A stretch of 64,000 nt of DNA from a virus. A program made the position numbers and the translations under genes. The DNA lies in the IMG/VR virus record IMGVR_UViG_3300027859_000009, positions 16,535-80,534 of that record, one strand, 5' to 3'. This document shows positions 26,623 to 36,000 of this stretch, piece by piece (the stretch's first letter is position 1; the number at the start of each line of letters is the position of its first letter). The notes beneath the pieces are model-generated. The model saw nothing but the letters and a program-made list of their open reading frames with translations, did not search any database and had not been told where the DNA came from.

Positions 26623-28429
26623 TAACGTTTGGATTCCTAAAGAAACAGGCCAGGCAACTTCAGAAAGACTTGTTTGGACAACTAAAAAAGTAAATGATTT
26701 AGAAGTAGCACTTGACCAAGGTTATAAACCACAGGTTAAAATGCCATTTTATGAAGGAAAGCAATTTTTAAGAAGAGGTAATATTGTATTTGAATACACT
26801 GATGGAGAGATTCAAGAGCTGGCTAGATGCGCGTCAGATATTGTATATTTTGCAGAAAAATATGCAGTTGTTTTAACTGATGAGGGAATTCAGCAGGTAA
26901 AATTAAGAGATTATCAAAAGGAAATGTTGCGTAATTTCCAAAATAATAGATTTAATATTTGTTTAGCAGCCCGCCAAATGGGTAAAACAGTTATGGCAAG
27001 TATTTTTAATGCATGGTTCTTAACTTTCAATACAGATAAAAACACACTGTTATTAGCAAATAAATCTGACACAACAAAAGAAATTATCGATAAAGCAAAG
27101 GTTGTTATAGAAAATCTTCCATTCTTTATGAAACCTGGAATTACAAAATATGATGTAATGAACGTAAAATGTGACAATGGCTGCAGACTTGTAGGACAGA
27201 GCACGACAGCTAAAGCAGGTATTGGTTTTACAATTCATTTATTATTTTTAGATGAGTTTGCACATATTCACCCTTCTATAGTTGACGCTTTTTACGAAAA
27301 TGTTTATCCTACACTTTCTGCTTCTAAGGTGTCCAGGATTATTATCACAAGCACACCAAACGGCTTTAATAAGTTTTATCAAATATACACCGCAGCTGAA
27401 AGAGGAGATAACGAATATAATTCTATGAGAATAGATTGGTGGCAGCATCCCGATAGAGACGACGCTTGGTATAAAAGAGAACTTGGAAACTTAGGAACTG
27501 TTGAGGCTTTTAATAGACAATATGGAAATGAATTTGTAAGTTCATCAAATTTGCTTTTAGACCCAGGGTCTATGAAAAAGATGAGAAGTTCAATGAAAGA
27601 ATATGTACATCATGAATTCGATTGTTTTACCGATAACCAAATAGATATAAAAGGTTTTTTAAGTTTTCACCCAGGCTTTGATGTAGAAACTTTAAAAGAC
27701 AAAGATAAATATTGGCTTTTAACAGTAGATATTGCTGAAGGAAACGGAGGAGACTATTCTATTATTAATATATTTAGAATCGACCCAATGACTAAAAAAC
27801 AGATAAAAAATGTTACAACACCAGGTGCAATGTATGACTTTTTTAAATTAAATCAAGTCGGTGTTTTTAGAAGCAATGAACATATTATTGAAGATTTTTC
27901 AAAAATACTTTATTTAGTAGGAGTAGAATTGCTATATAATGAAAACACAAAGATAATCGTAGAATTTAATACTTATGGTTCAGTTCTTTTAAAATATTTA
28001 CAAACTGTATTCCCTAGAACAAATGATTTTGATGAAGAGATGATTTTAAGATTTAAACACAGGCACGATAGTAAAGGTTTAAAACATGGAATAAAAATAA
28101 AAAATGATAATAAGCCAATATTTTGTCAAAATTTCAAATCTCTTTATGAAAATAATAAAATAAACATTACTGAATTTCAAACAACAAACGAAATAAGTCT
28201 TTTTGGAACTTTACCCTCAGGAAACTATGGTGCTCAGATGGGCAATGATGACCTTGCAATGTCAAGTATTATAGCAACTGAATATTTTAATACAGCAGCA
28301 TATGCTGATTCAGTAGAAGAATTGTTAGACTTAATTGACCCAGACTTGCATGATTTCATGGAAACTACGTTATTTAAAGATAATCAAGACCAAGGAGACT
28401 TAAATTTCGACATTTATGACCTATTATAG
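26615..28429 (+). CDS. 17: Terminase large subunit, gp17-like
   Basis: Headful packaging motor and nuclease. Walker A-like AARQMGKT at residues 118-125, Walker B LLFLDEFA with D213-E214, SRIIITSTPNGFNKF as the coupling motif, then an RNase-H-like nuclease domain starting LTVDIAEGNGGDYS (D372) with GTLPSGNYGAQMGNDDLAMS near the end. 604 aa against 610 in T4. Confidence 0.95.
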   Translation: MSDNVWIPKETGQATSERLVWTTKKVNDLEVALDQGYKPQVKMPFYEGKQFLRRGNIVFEYTDGEIQELARCASDIVYFAEKYAVVLTDEGIQQVKLRDYQKEMLRNFQNNRFNICLAARQMGKTVMASIFNAWFLTFNTDKNTLLLANKSDTTKEIIDKAKVVIENLPFFMKPGITKYDVMNVKCDNGCRLVGQSTTAKAGIGFTIHLLFLDEFAHIHPSIVDAFYENVYPTLSASKVSRIIITSTPNGFNKFYQIYTAAERGDNEYNSMRIDWWQHPDRDDAWYKRELGNLGTVEAFNRQYGNEFVSSSNLLLDPGSMKKMRSSMKEYVHHEFDCFTDNQIDIKGFLSFHPGFDVETLKDKDKYWLLTVDIAEGNGGDYSIINIFRIDPMTKKQIKNVTTPGAMYDFFKLNQVGVFRSNEHIIEDFSKILYLVGVELLYNENTKIIVEFNTYGSVLLKYLQTVFPRTNDFDEEMILRFKHRHDSKGLKHGIKIKNDNKPIFCQNFKSLYENNKINITEFQTTNEISLFGTLPSGNYGAQMGNDDLAMSSIIATEYFNTAAYADSVEELLDLIDPDLHDFMETTLFKDNQDQGDLNFDIYDLL

Positions 28430-28449
28430 AATAATTCCCATAATTCTTA

Positions 28450-28457
28450 GATATATA
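28450..28457 (+). promoter_or_regulatory. Late promoter motif GATATATA
   Basis: GATATATA 32 nt before the tail-sheath ATG. Confidence 0.7.
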
Positions 28458-28489
28458 CTTTAACAAACTAAAAAAAAATAATTTCAATT

Positions 28490-30742
28490 ATGGCACTAAG
28501 TCCTCAATTATTACAATTCAAATCAAGCGGTGTTTACCGTTTAGAATTTGATAAGTCTCAAGTATCTACAGTTACTGCAGAGACTATTAGGTTATTGGCA
28601 GGTCACTCTAAAAAAGGACCAATCAATACACCAGTATATTGCGAAGATACAGAATCTTTTACTCTTATCTTTGGTAATATCGATAAAAAATTAGAAAAGA
28701 AAGGAATGTTCTTTCACAGAAGTTGTTTAGAAGCTCTTAAAAGAGGTCCTATTCTAGCTATTAATTTAGCAGACCTTTCATCAGCAGATAAAGCTGACTA
28801 TTGGAAAATTTCAACAGATGCGACAGGAGCATCTGCTGCAGCATCTTCAACTTCAGATGATGAATATGAATCATTCCACAACACTGACAAATTTATGTTT
28901 GCATCAGACTCTGAGTTTTTAGCAACTGTCGGAGAACACCCTGAAGAAGCATTAAACATTGTTAATTTAGGTAATGATAATCTTTCAGTTATCGTAAGAC
29001 AAGCACAAGATGTTAAAGCTTTTGAAGTACAGGCTAGAGATTGGTATGGAACAGGAAATATTCCAGAAGGAATTTCTGAACTAGACTATATTTCAGACTA
29101 CATGGTCGATGTCTTTGTATTTAAAGGTAAATTTGACGCAGCTGCGTTAGATGCAGACCCTGTATATGGAGATTACTTTACTTCAACTGGTCTTAAAAAA
29201 GATAAACTTAACGCTTTTGCAGATGAAAGACAAATCACTTTATTATCACAGTATACTGGTTCAATCATACCAAACTTTCAAGATTTAGAAGGAAATGGTC
29301 TATACATTGAACAAATAATAAATGCAGAAACTAGAAGAACTGGTTTATTTTGTGCAGTTAATGAAGAAGCTGTAGAAGATTCAAAAGTAAATTTAGTAGG
29401 AATAAATGCTGCTGTTGCTATTGACGCTTTATCTTATCAGATTGGAGCTACAGCTAGAGCCATAGATTTCTCAACAACTGATTTCGTTTATACTTCAAAT
29501 GGTTCATCATTTGATTTCGAATCTGCATCAAATGATGATTTAGATTTAGTTGTAGGAGACTATTTTCCAGGAGCAACAGGTACAGATTTAGTTAAAGTAA
29601 CTAGAATTTCACAACAAGGTACTTCACCGACAGTATATACTGTTACATGTTCAGGACCAGTTGATTCAGGTTTTACAGTATCTTCTGATGTTGCGTTTAA
29701 ATCTCTTGAAAAAACAGCTACTGAGTACAGAATTTTTAATTTTGATGCAGCAACTTTAGCAGATCAGTCTATTTCAGATTGTTTAACTGCTATTTCATCA
29801 GATGGATTATTCTCTGCATTAACAGATAGAGACGTTATAGATTTAAGATATATTGTAGATACTTTTGGTTCAATAGATGGTTCAAACCTTTTAAATAAAA
29901 ATGAATTTACAAGAATCGCAAAAGAAAGACAAAACGTATCTTGTATATTAAATGCACCTACAGTTGCTGAATTTAAAAAATCAACAGACCCGTCGTTTAA
30001 AGATGCTACTACAAAGAAATTTAATACAAGATTTGTAAAAGATGGTGGTGATTTATCACAAAATCCAACTGCAATTTATTCGCTACCTTCAATTGCTGAA
30101 GGAGCTAATTACGGTTTTTATTACGGACCTGGTTTAGAAGTAAGAGAAAACGGAAAAGTTAAAACAGTTGTACCAGCAGCTTACGTATCTAATAACTATA
30201 TTGATAAATTTACAAATGCACTTCCTTGGTCTATTGTATCAGGACCTAGAAGAGGAGTTATTACAGGAACTAACGTTATTGGAGCTGAATATGCATTCGA
30301 TAAAACAGACAGAGATAATTTAGAACCTTTTGGAATCAACCCAATTGTATTTGAAAGAGGAGTTGGACTAAATATTAAAGGTAATAAAACAGGACAGCAA
30401 AGCGTAAAATCGGCTTTAAGTTCAGCTCACGTAAGAGAGGTATTAATCTTCATCGAAAATGGTTTAGCAGATATACTTAAAGATTACTTATTTGAGTTTA
30501 ACACTGCACAAACTAGATTAGAAATTAAAACACTTGCTGATTCATTCATGGATGGTGTTTTAGCAGATGAAGGTGTATTTGCATATAATAATGTAATAGA
30601 CTCAACTAACAACACAAATGAAGTTATAGATGCTAATATGGGTATCCTTGATACATTTGTAGAACCAGTTAAAGGTTTAGAAATTATTGTACATAGAACA
30701 ACAGTACTTAATACTGGAGATATAGCTTCAGGTAACTTCTAA
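28490..30742 (+). CDS. 18: Tail sheath protein, gp18-like
   Basis: Contractile sheath subunit. Typical N-terminus (SSGVYRLEFDKSQVSTV, then AGHSKKGPINTPV) and conserved C-terminal domain (GVGLNIKGNKTGQQSVKSAL, HVREVLIFIENGLADILKDY, FVEPVKGLEIIVHRTTV). The middle is variable, including an S/T/D-rich stretch. 750 aa against 659 in T4. Followed by a hairpin that would set its high expression level. Confidence 0.93.
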   Translation: MALSPQLLQFKSSGVYRLEFDKSQVSTVTAETIRLLAGHSKKGPINTPVYCEDTESFTLIFGNIDKKLEKKGMFFHRSCLEALKRGPILAINLADLSSADKADYWKISTDATGASAAASSTSDDEYESFHNTDKFMFASDSEFLATVGEHPEEALNIVNLGNDNLSVIVRQAQDVKAFEVQARDWYGTGNIPEGISELDYISDYMVDVFVFKGKFDAAALDADPVYGDYFTSTGLKKDKLNAFADERQITLLSQYTGSIIPNFQDLEGNGLYIEQIINAETRRTGLFCAVNEEAVEDSKVNLVGINAAVAIDALSYQIGATARAIDFSTTDFVYTSNGSSFDFESASNDDLDLVVGDYFPGATGTDLVKVTRISQQGTSPTVYTVTCSGPVDSGFTVSSDVAFKSLEKTATEYRIFNFDAATLADQSISDCLTAISSDGLFSALTDRDVIDLRYIVDTFGSIDGSNLLNKNEFTRIAKERQNVSCILNAPTVAEFKKSTDPSFKDATTKKFNTRFVKDGGDLSQNPTAIYSLPSIAEGANYGFYYGPGLEVRENGKVKTVVPAAYVSNNYIDKFTNALPWSIVSGPRRGVITGTNVIGAEYAFDKTDRDNLEPFGINPIVFERGVGLNIKGNKTGQQSVKSALSSAHVREVLIFIENGLADILKDYLFEFNTAQTRLEIKTLADSFMDGVLADEGVFAYNNVIDSTNNTNEVIDANMGILDTFVEPVKGLEIIVHRTTVLNTGDIASGNF

Positions 30743-30757
30743 AAATAATTAAGATAA

Positions 30758-30785
30758 ATCAGGAAAGACTTCGGTCTTTCCTGAT
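30758..30785 (+). terminator. Hairpin with UUCG tetraloop after sheath gene
   Basis: 12-bp perfect stem closed by C(TTCG)G, the very stable tetraloop. No long T-run follows, so it could be an mRNA-stabilising 3' structure or weak terminator rather than a classic intrinsic terminator. Confidence 0.8.
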
Positions 30786-30804
30786 AAATTTTAAAAAAGA
30801 ATTA

Positions 30805-30812
30805 GATATATA
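30805..30812 (+). promoter_or_regulatory. Late promoter motif GATATATA
   Basis: GATATATA 28 nt before the tube ATG. Confidence 0.7.
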
Positions 30813-30840
30813 AAACATAAATAAAAATAAAAATAAAGAA

Positions 30841-31395
30841 ATGGCATTACCACATTATTCAAACGACCAAACTAGCAAGAAAGGTAAGAATTTTGAACCA
30901 GTATTAGCGAATATGTTTGAGGTAACTATTCTTCCACCAGCAGGAGTTGGAGGTCAAGAATTATTAATTCAACATATTAACAGTATTTCAGGTTTAGAAC
31001 TTCATAAAGATTTGGGAACAGTAACCCAAAAATTCAAATGGTCTACAAGGTCTTTTACAGGTGTACCTGGAGATTCCTTCTTAGACGTTACCGTTAATTT
31101 CTCATTAAACTTAAACGATGCAAATCAAATGTACCTTTACAAAACATTAAGAGATTGGTACAGACTAGCATATAACCCAGAAACTGGAGAAACGGGTCTT
31201 AAAAAAGACTACGTTGGACAGATGGTTATAGTTCAATTCAACAGAAAAGGTGATATTTTTAGAAAAATCACACTAGACGATTGTTTCGTATATTCACCAT
31301 TGAATCCATTGGCTGAAAATAACTATGAAACAGGAGACCCACAAGCAATTGATTGTGTATGGAGAGCTGACGTATGGTCAGAAGAATTAGCATAA
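30841..31395 (+). CDS. 19: Tail tube protein, gp19-like
   Basis: Inner tube subunit. NMFEVTILPP, ISGLELHKDLGTVTQKFKWS, TRSFTGVPGDSFLDVTVNF and FRKITLDDCFVYSPLNPL are tube-protein features (two-sheet barrel with a long loop). 184 aa against 163 in T4. It is isolated by a hairpin upstream and a strong terminator downstream, allowing independent dosage relative to the sheath. Confidence 0.92.
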   Translation: MALPHYSNDQTSKKGKNFEPVLANMFEVTILPPAGVGGQELLIQHINSISGLELHKDLGTVTQKFKWSTRSFTGVPGDSFLDVTVNFSLNLNDANQMYLYKTLRDWYRLAYNPETGETGLKKDYVGQMVIVQFNRKGDIFRKITLDDCFVYSPLNPLAENNYETGDPQAIDCVWRADVWSEELA

Positions 31396-31412
31396 CAGCA
31401 TTAAATTTTAAG

Positions 31413-31444
31413 AAAGAGAAGGCAATAAAACCTTCTCTTTTTTT
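31413..31444 (+). terminator. Strong intrinsic terminator after tube gene
   Basis: 10-bp perfect stem (AAAGAGAAGG/CCTTCTCTTT) followed by a T-run. Confidence 0.92.
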
Positions 31445-31476
31445 ACACTGAAAATATAATATAATAATATTTTAAT

Positions 31477-31680
31477 ATGTCCAACAAAAAAGATTATTTA
31501 GTAGATAAGTTAATTAAAAAAATTCAAGTTTTATTAACAGAGCCGGAGTTTGAGGAGTTAAATAATATTATTTTAAGCGAAGCACTTCAAAATAAACAAA
31601 GACCTAGGTCTGTAAGTGCTTTTGTTAGAGAACTTGTTAAAAAAGAAATAAAAAGAATCGAAGATTCTGAAACAAAATAA
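31477..31680 (+). CDS. Putative ribbon-helix-helix protein
   Basis: 67 residues. A short strand (KKIQVLLT) is followed by two helices (EPEFEELNNIILSEAL and SVSAFVRELVKKEIKR), the arrangement of CopG/Arc-type ribbon-helix-helix DNA-binding proteins. It sits between tail genes, where it could be a regulator or simply a small helical tail accessory. Preceded by AT-rich TATAAT-like sequence but no clear late motif. Confidence 0.72.
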   Translation: MSNKKDYLVDKLIKKIQVLLTEPEFEELNNIILSEALQNKQRPRSVSAFVRELVKKEIKRIEDSETK

Positions 31681-31715
31681 ATTAAATTTATATAAACCTT
31701 AAAAATTCATTAAAA

Positions 31716-32735
31716 ATGAGCAAAGAAGAAAACAAAAATGAAGAATTTGATAAATTCTTAAACAAAAAAGAAGAAGGCAACGGATACGATTCTGTTGAAA
31801 ACACTTCAACAGAAAAAGCTGGACCAGACTCAAACCCTGAGTTAGCCTCTTTTGAAGAAACAATCAATGAAAAAGGATTGGGTTCTGTAGATATTTCAAA
31901 CTATGGAAGAAAAAAGGCAGATTCTACAGATACTGTATTAGGTTATGTACCTCTATCTATGGAAACACTTTTTTCTAAAGGTAGATTTTATCCACAAGAC
32001 GCATCTATTCATGTTAGATCTGCAAAAGTTGCAGAAATTAGACATTTTTCAACAATGAACGAGCAAAATATTTTGGACATTGAAGAAAAATTAAACAACA
32101 TTGTAAAATCTTGTATTAGATTTGAATCAAAATCTAAAAAGCTTTCATATAAAGACCTTATGGAAGAAGATAGAATTGCAGTACTTTTAGCAATTAGAGA
32201 CCTTACTTTTCCAGAGCCTGAAAACAAAATCATAGTTCAAGCAGAAAATAGTTATGGTCAAACTAAAGATGTTGAGATTGCTACAAATAATTTTGTTGCA
32301 AATGAAATTCCAGAAGAAATAGAAAAGTATTACGATGTAGTTTCAAGATGTTTTAGAATTCAAACTCGCTCATCTGGAGAAATATTAATGAGACCCCCTT
32401 CTATTGGAGTTATGGAAGAAGTTACTAAGTATATTAGAACTCAGCAGGAAAGTAAAAAAAGATGGGACCAGGCCTTTATTCAAATCTTACCATATATTCA
32501 GTTAGATTGGAGAGGTTTTAGTTCAAAAGAAATCTTTAATCAAGAGATAGACTTCCAAGGTTGGAATGAGAAAAAATACATGGTAGTATATAGATTAGCA
32601 GAAAAAATGAGAATTGGCGCACAGCCGGAAATGCAAGTAGATGTTGACGGGGAGGACGTTTCGGTCCCTCTCGATTTCCCAGGTGGAGTCAAAAGCCTTT
32701 TCATTATTTCAGATCTCGCTGGAGAGCTTCTTTAA
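31716..32735 (+). CDS. Tail assembly chaperone, upstream frame
   Basis: 339 residues. The first ~85 are acidic and disordered; then GYVPLSMETLFSKGRFYPQD, SIHVRSAKVAEIRHFSTMNE and EEDRIAVLLAIRDLTFPEPE, with the 'P-S-x-G-x-F-Y ... I-x-I-R' layout seen in tail/baseplate chaperones (T4 gp26-like region). It lies just before the tape measure and its 3' end overlaps a second frame by 95 nt, the classic arrangement of frameshifted tail assembly chaperones. Product would bind the tape measure during tail assembly. Confidence 0.82.
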   Translation: MSKEENKNEEFDKFLNKKEEGNGYDSVENTSTEKAGPDSNPELASFEETINEKGLGSVDISNYGRKKADSTDTVLGYVPLSMETLFSKGRFYPQDASIHVRSAKVAEIRHFSTMNEQNILDIEEKLNNIVKSCIRFESKSKKLSYKDLMEEDRIAVLLAIRDLTFPEPENKIIVQAENSYGQTKDVEIATNNFVANEIPEEIEKYYDVVSRCFRIQTRSSGEILMRPPSIGVMEEVTKYIRTQQESKKRWDQAFIQILPYIQLDWRGFSSKEIFNQEIDFQGWNEKKYMVVYRLAEKMRIGAQPEMQVDVDGEDVSVPLDFPGGVKSLFIISDLAGELL

Positions 32736-32982
32736 GGCTAAATTCTATCTGGGTTTTCATTTGCATCTCCAGCCTAGTGAAATTGATGCACTCGACTTTT
32801 ATGAGTATCAGTATTATATACAAAATCTTACTGAGCATCTTAAAAAGCAAAATAAAGAAGAGGCTGAACAAAATGAACAGATGCAAGAGCAATATGGTAC
32901 AAAAGCACCAAAAACACCAAAAATGAGTGATTATGGGGTAAATATGCCTAAAATTCCAAGTATGAAAATGCCTAAGTTTTAG
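32641..32982 (+). CDS. Tail assembly chaperone, frameshift-extension frame
   Basis: Open frame +1 relative to the previous gene. Its sense-looking part starts near 32731 (FFKAKFYLGFHLHLQPSEID, then ALDFYEYQYYIQNL), which looks like the C-terminal extension domain of tail chaperones; the last 40 residues are Q/E-, then P/K/M-rich. The ATG at 32641 directly follows a stop and the first ~30 codons are atypical for this genome (CGG, AGG, TCG, GGG), so independent initiation there is unlikely. Fusion after L339 would give 421 residues. Confidence 0.75.
   Translation: MLTGRTFRSLSISQVESKAFSLFQISLESFFKAKFYLGFHLHLQPSEIDALDFYEYQYYIQNLTEHLKKQNKEEAEQNEQMQEQYGTKAPKTPKMSDYGVNMPKIPSMKMPKF
32721..32736 (+). 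promoter_or_regulatory. Probable +1 programmed frameshift site (prfB-like)
   Basis: GGAGAG-CTT-CTT-TAA-G: an SD-like purine hexamer, 3-nt spacer, CUU and an in-frame stop, the same order and spacing as the RF2 (prfB) site AGGGGG-UAU-CUU-UGA. Slippage of the P-site tRNA from CUU to UUU puts AAG of the second frame in the A site. Confidence 0.72.
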
Positions 32983-32983
32983 A

Positions 32984-32991
32984 GATATATA
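32984..32991 (+). promoter_or_regulatory. Late promoter motif GATATATA
   Basis: GATATATA two bases after the chaperone stop and 19 nt before the tape-measure TTG start. Confidence 0.68.
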
Positions 32992-33010
32992 ATAAAAATA
33001 CTTAAGTTAG

Positions 33011-36000
33011 TTGGCAAGACCATTTTCATCCCCGTTTGAAAAATTATCAGTAGATAATCAGAAAGTTTTAATCGAACAGCTCTCCCCAGGAGGAGAGCTG
33101 TTTAGTTTGTTTGAAGAAATTTTAAATCAACTTCAAAGTACTGACGATCGCCAGCAAAAAGACGAAGCAAAAACAAAAGTAAGTTTATTTTCTGGTTTAA
33201 CAATTAAAGAAGCATTAGCATGGAAACTGCTAGGAGAAAAAGGTCTTCAATCTATAGGTAAAGGTTTAGGAGCGATAGCTGAAGTTATTGACAAAATGAC
33301 CACTGCCGGTAAAGAAGTTAAAGAAAGAATAGAAGGTATAGCGATGGGTATCGAAACGGTATTTGGCATTGCTCCTAAAATTCTTAAGTTTGCATTTACC
33401 ATGGTGCTAGCTCTTCCACTTTTAATGCTTGCCGTAGTAGCAGTGCCTTTTATAGGGCTATTGCTATTAGGTACTTTAGCAATAATGGGTATTTTAAGTA
33501 AAGTTGCAGAGAAACAAAAAGGAATGTATGAGAGTCTAGCTCTTTTAGGAGATGTAGGCGCTGCAATATTAAAATTTGGAGGTTATTTAGCACTTTCTGC
33601 ACTGGTATATCCAATAGCGTTACTTGGTATGATAGTAGTTATACCTACGTTGCTAATAATGTTAGCTGCGTTAACACTTATAGGACGTTTAGTAGACCCT
33701 AAATCTATGGAAAAATATAAAGGTTTAGAAGAAGTAGGTAAAGCAATACTTTTATTCGGTGGATATTTAGCACTCTCTTTATTAATATATCCATTTGCTA
33801 TATTAGCAACACCTATGGTTCTCGGAGTAATAGTTGGTTTTGCTGTAGTATTTGCTCTTTTAGATAGATTTGGTTTTGTAAAATCTGTAAATAAAGCTGG
33901 AAAAGCACTTAAACAAGTAGGAATAGCAATATTAGTATTAGGTGCCGCTTTATTTATTTTTGGACTTATTTTTCCACCTACCGTAGAAACATTTCAAACT
34001 TTAGGTTTTGTAATGTTAGTACTTGTAGGTATTTCTGCCGCTATGTGGTTAGTCGGTAAAATGTATAAAAAAATGAGAAAAGGTGCAATAGGACTTGCCT
34101 TAACAGGTCTTGCTATTCTAGTATTAGGATATGCCCTTAAGAAATTTGAAGAATCTTTGCCTGCCAATCCATGGGAATTCTTTGCTGAATTAGGAGTTGC
34201 ACTTGTAGGTTTAGGTGTAATAATGTATGGTTATGGTTCACAATGGAAAAGTATAGCAAAAGGTGCATTAGTACTTGCCGGATCTGGATTAGCCCTTGCA
34301 CTTATGGGATATGGTATTTCAGAAATAGGAGAAGCTTTAAATAGTACAGGAGATGCTTGGATGTTTATGGCTGAACTTGGAGTATTTCTTGTTGGTATGG
34401 GAGTTATGGCAGCAGGTTGGGGTGCAGCAGTAATGTTGATAGGTCCGGGTCTTTTAGCAATGGGTGGTGCAGGAGTTGCATTAAAATCAGTATCATGGGG
34501 TCTAGAAGGATTTATACCTATATTTAAAGGTTCAGAATGGAAATCTATGGTAGGCGAACATCATAAATCTAAAGGTATTTTAGGAATGGGTGGTGGATCT
34601 GTATCTAATTTTCAAGCTCTAATGGAAGCTGTAGGTTATAGCTTTATTTGGAACCCTGTTTCGGTTGCCGGTATTTTAGGAGGAGCAGCAGCTCTTGGTG
34701 CAGCAGGATTGGCATTAAAGCCTCTTGCTAAAGGTATTAATGATATGATTCCTATATTTAAAGGAAAAGGTTGGAAAGAAATGGTTGAAACTAAAGGAAA
34801 CCCTAAAGCCGGAGGTATTTTAGGATTTGGTGCTACTGAACAAACAAATATTCAACTTTTAATAAGTTCTATAGCAAACTCCTTTAAATTAGGCTTTGGT
34901 GTTATTAATGTAGGTGCAGGTGCAGGTGCAATGGCAATTGTAGGAAAATCTTTAAGTAAATTAGCAGTAGGACTAAATGATTTTATGAAATATAAAATAA
35001 GTAAAACTATTGCAAAGAATATTGCTTCTATGGTTGATGCAGTCGCCGGTACTTTTGGTGAGATAGGAAAAGAATATGGAGGTGCTGGCTTTTTTGGTTT
35101 GGGCGCAGGACCATTATATGATGGTATTGAAGCAACGATGGGAATGGGTGATGCTTTAACTAGCATCGCAAAAGGTATGGCTGCTGTAGCAGAACTTAGA
35201 TTTCCTACTTATGGAGACCCTAAAAACCCTGGTAAAATAACTGAATATATTACTTTAGATAAAGGTAAAATGAGAGACGTTTCAGCCAATGTTGCAGATA
35301 TGGTTGATGCTCTTGCAAGTGCTTTTGGTGAAGTAGGAAAGAGATATCCTAATAAGCCTGCATCTGGTTTATGGGGCTTTTTTGGAGGAACAGAGAATCC
35401 TGTAAAAACAGGTCTATCTTCAGTTAGTGGTATGGGAAGTGCATTAGGAGGAATTGCACAGGGAATGCAAGATTTCTCAACTCTTAAATTTCATAAATAT
35501 GATGACCCTACTAACCCTGAAAAAATAACAGCAACAATTGACTTAACCCAAGGAGACGTACTTAGTGAAGTTACTGCAAACATAGTTTCGATGATCGATT
35601 CTTTAGCAACAGGTTTTGCTCAAATAGGTATAAGATATCCAAAAGTAAAAAAGAAAGGTTGGTTCGGTATAACTTATTCTACTAATGGACCTGTTGGTGT
35701 AGGTATTGAACAATCTTCAGGTATGGGTGCTATTGTAGCGGCAATAGGTCAGGGAATGAGAGATTTTTCAGAAATGAAATTTCCGGTATATGATGGAACT
35801 AAAGTAGTAGAATACATTGATTTGACAAAAGGAAATGCCCTTAAAAAAGTTACAAGCAATATTACTGAAATGGTTCTATCTTTAGCTGGAGGTTTTGCTG
35901 AAGTTGCAAGAAGGTTCCCTAGAAAAAAATACAAAACTTGGTGGGGAGCTACCAGATATGCACCGGACGGTACAGTAGGTGAAGGGGTAAAACAGGCATC

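Noticed and set aside
34852-35166. Minus-strand frame opposite the tape measure (also 35749-35934)
   Set aside because: Pro/Ala-rich shadow of the Gly/Ala-rich tape-measure codons.
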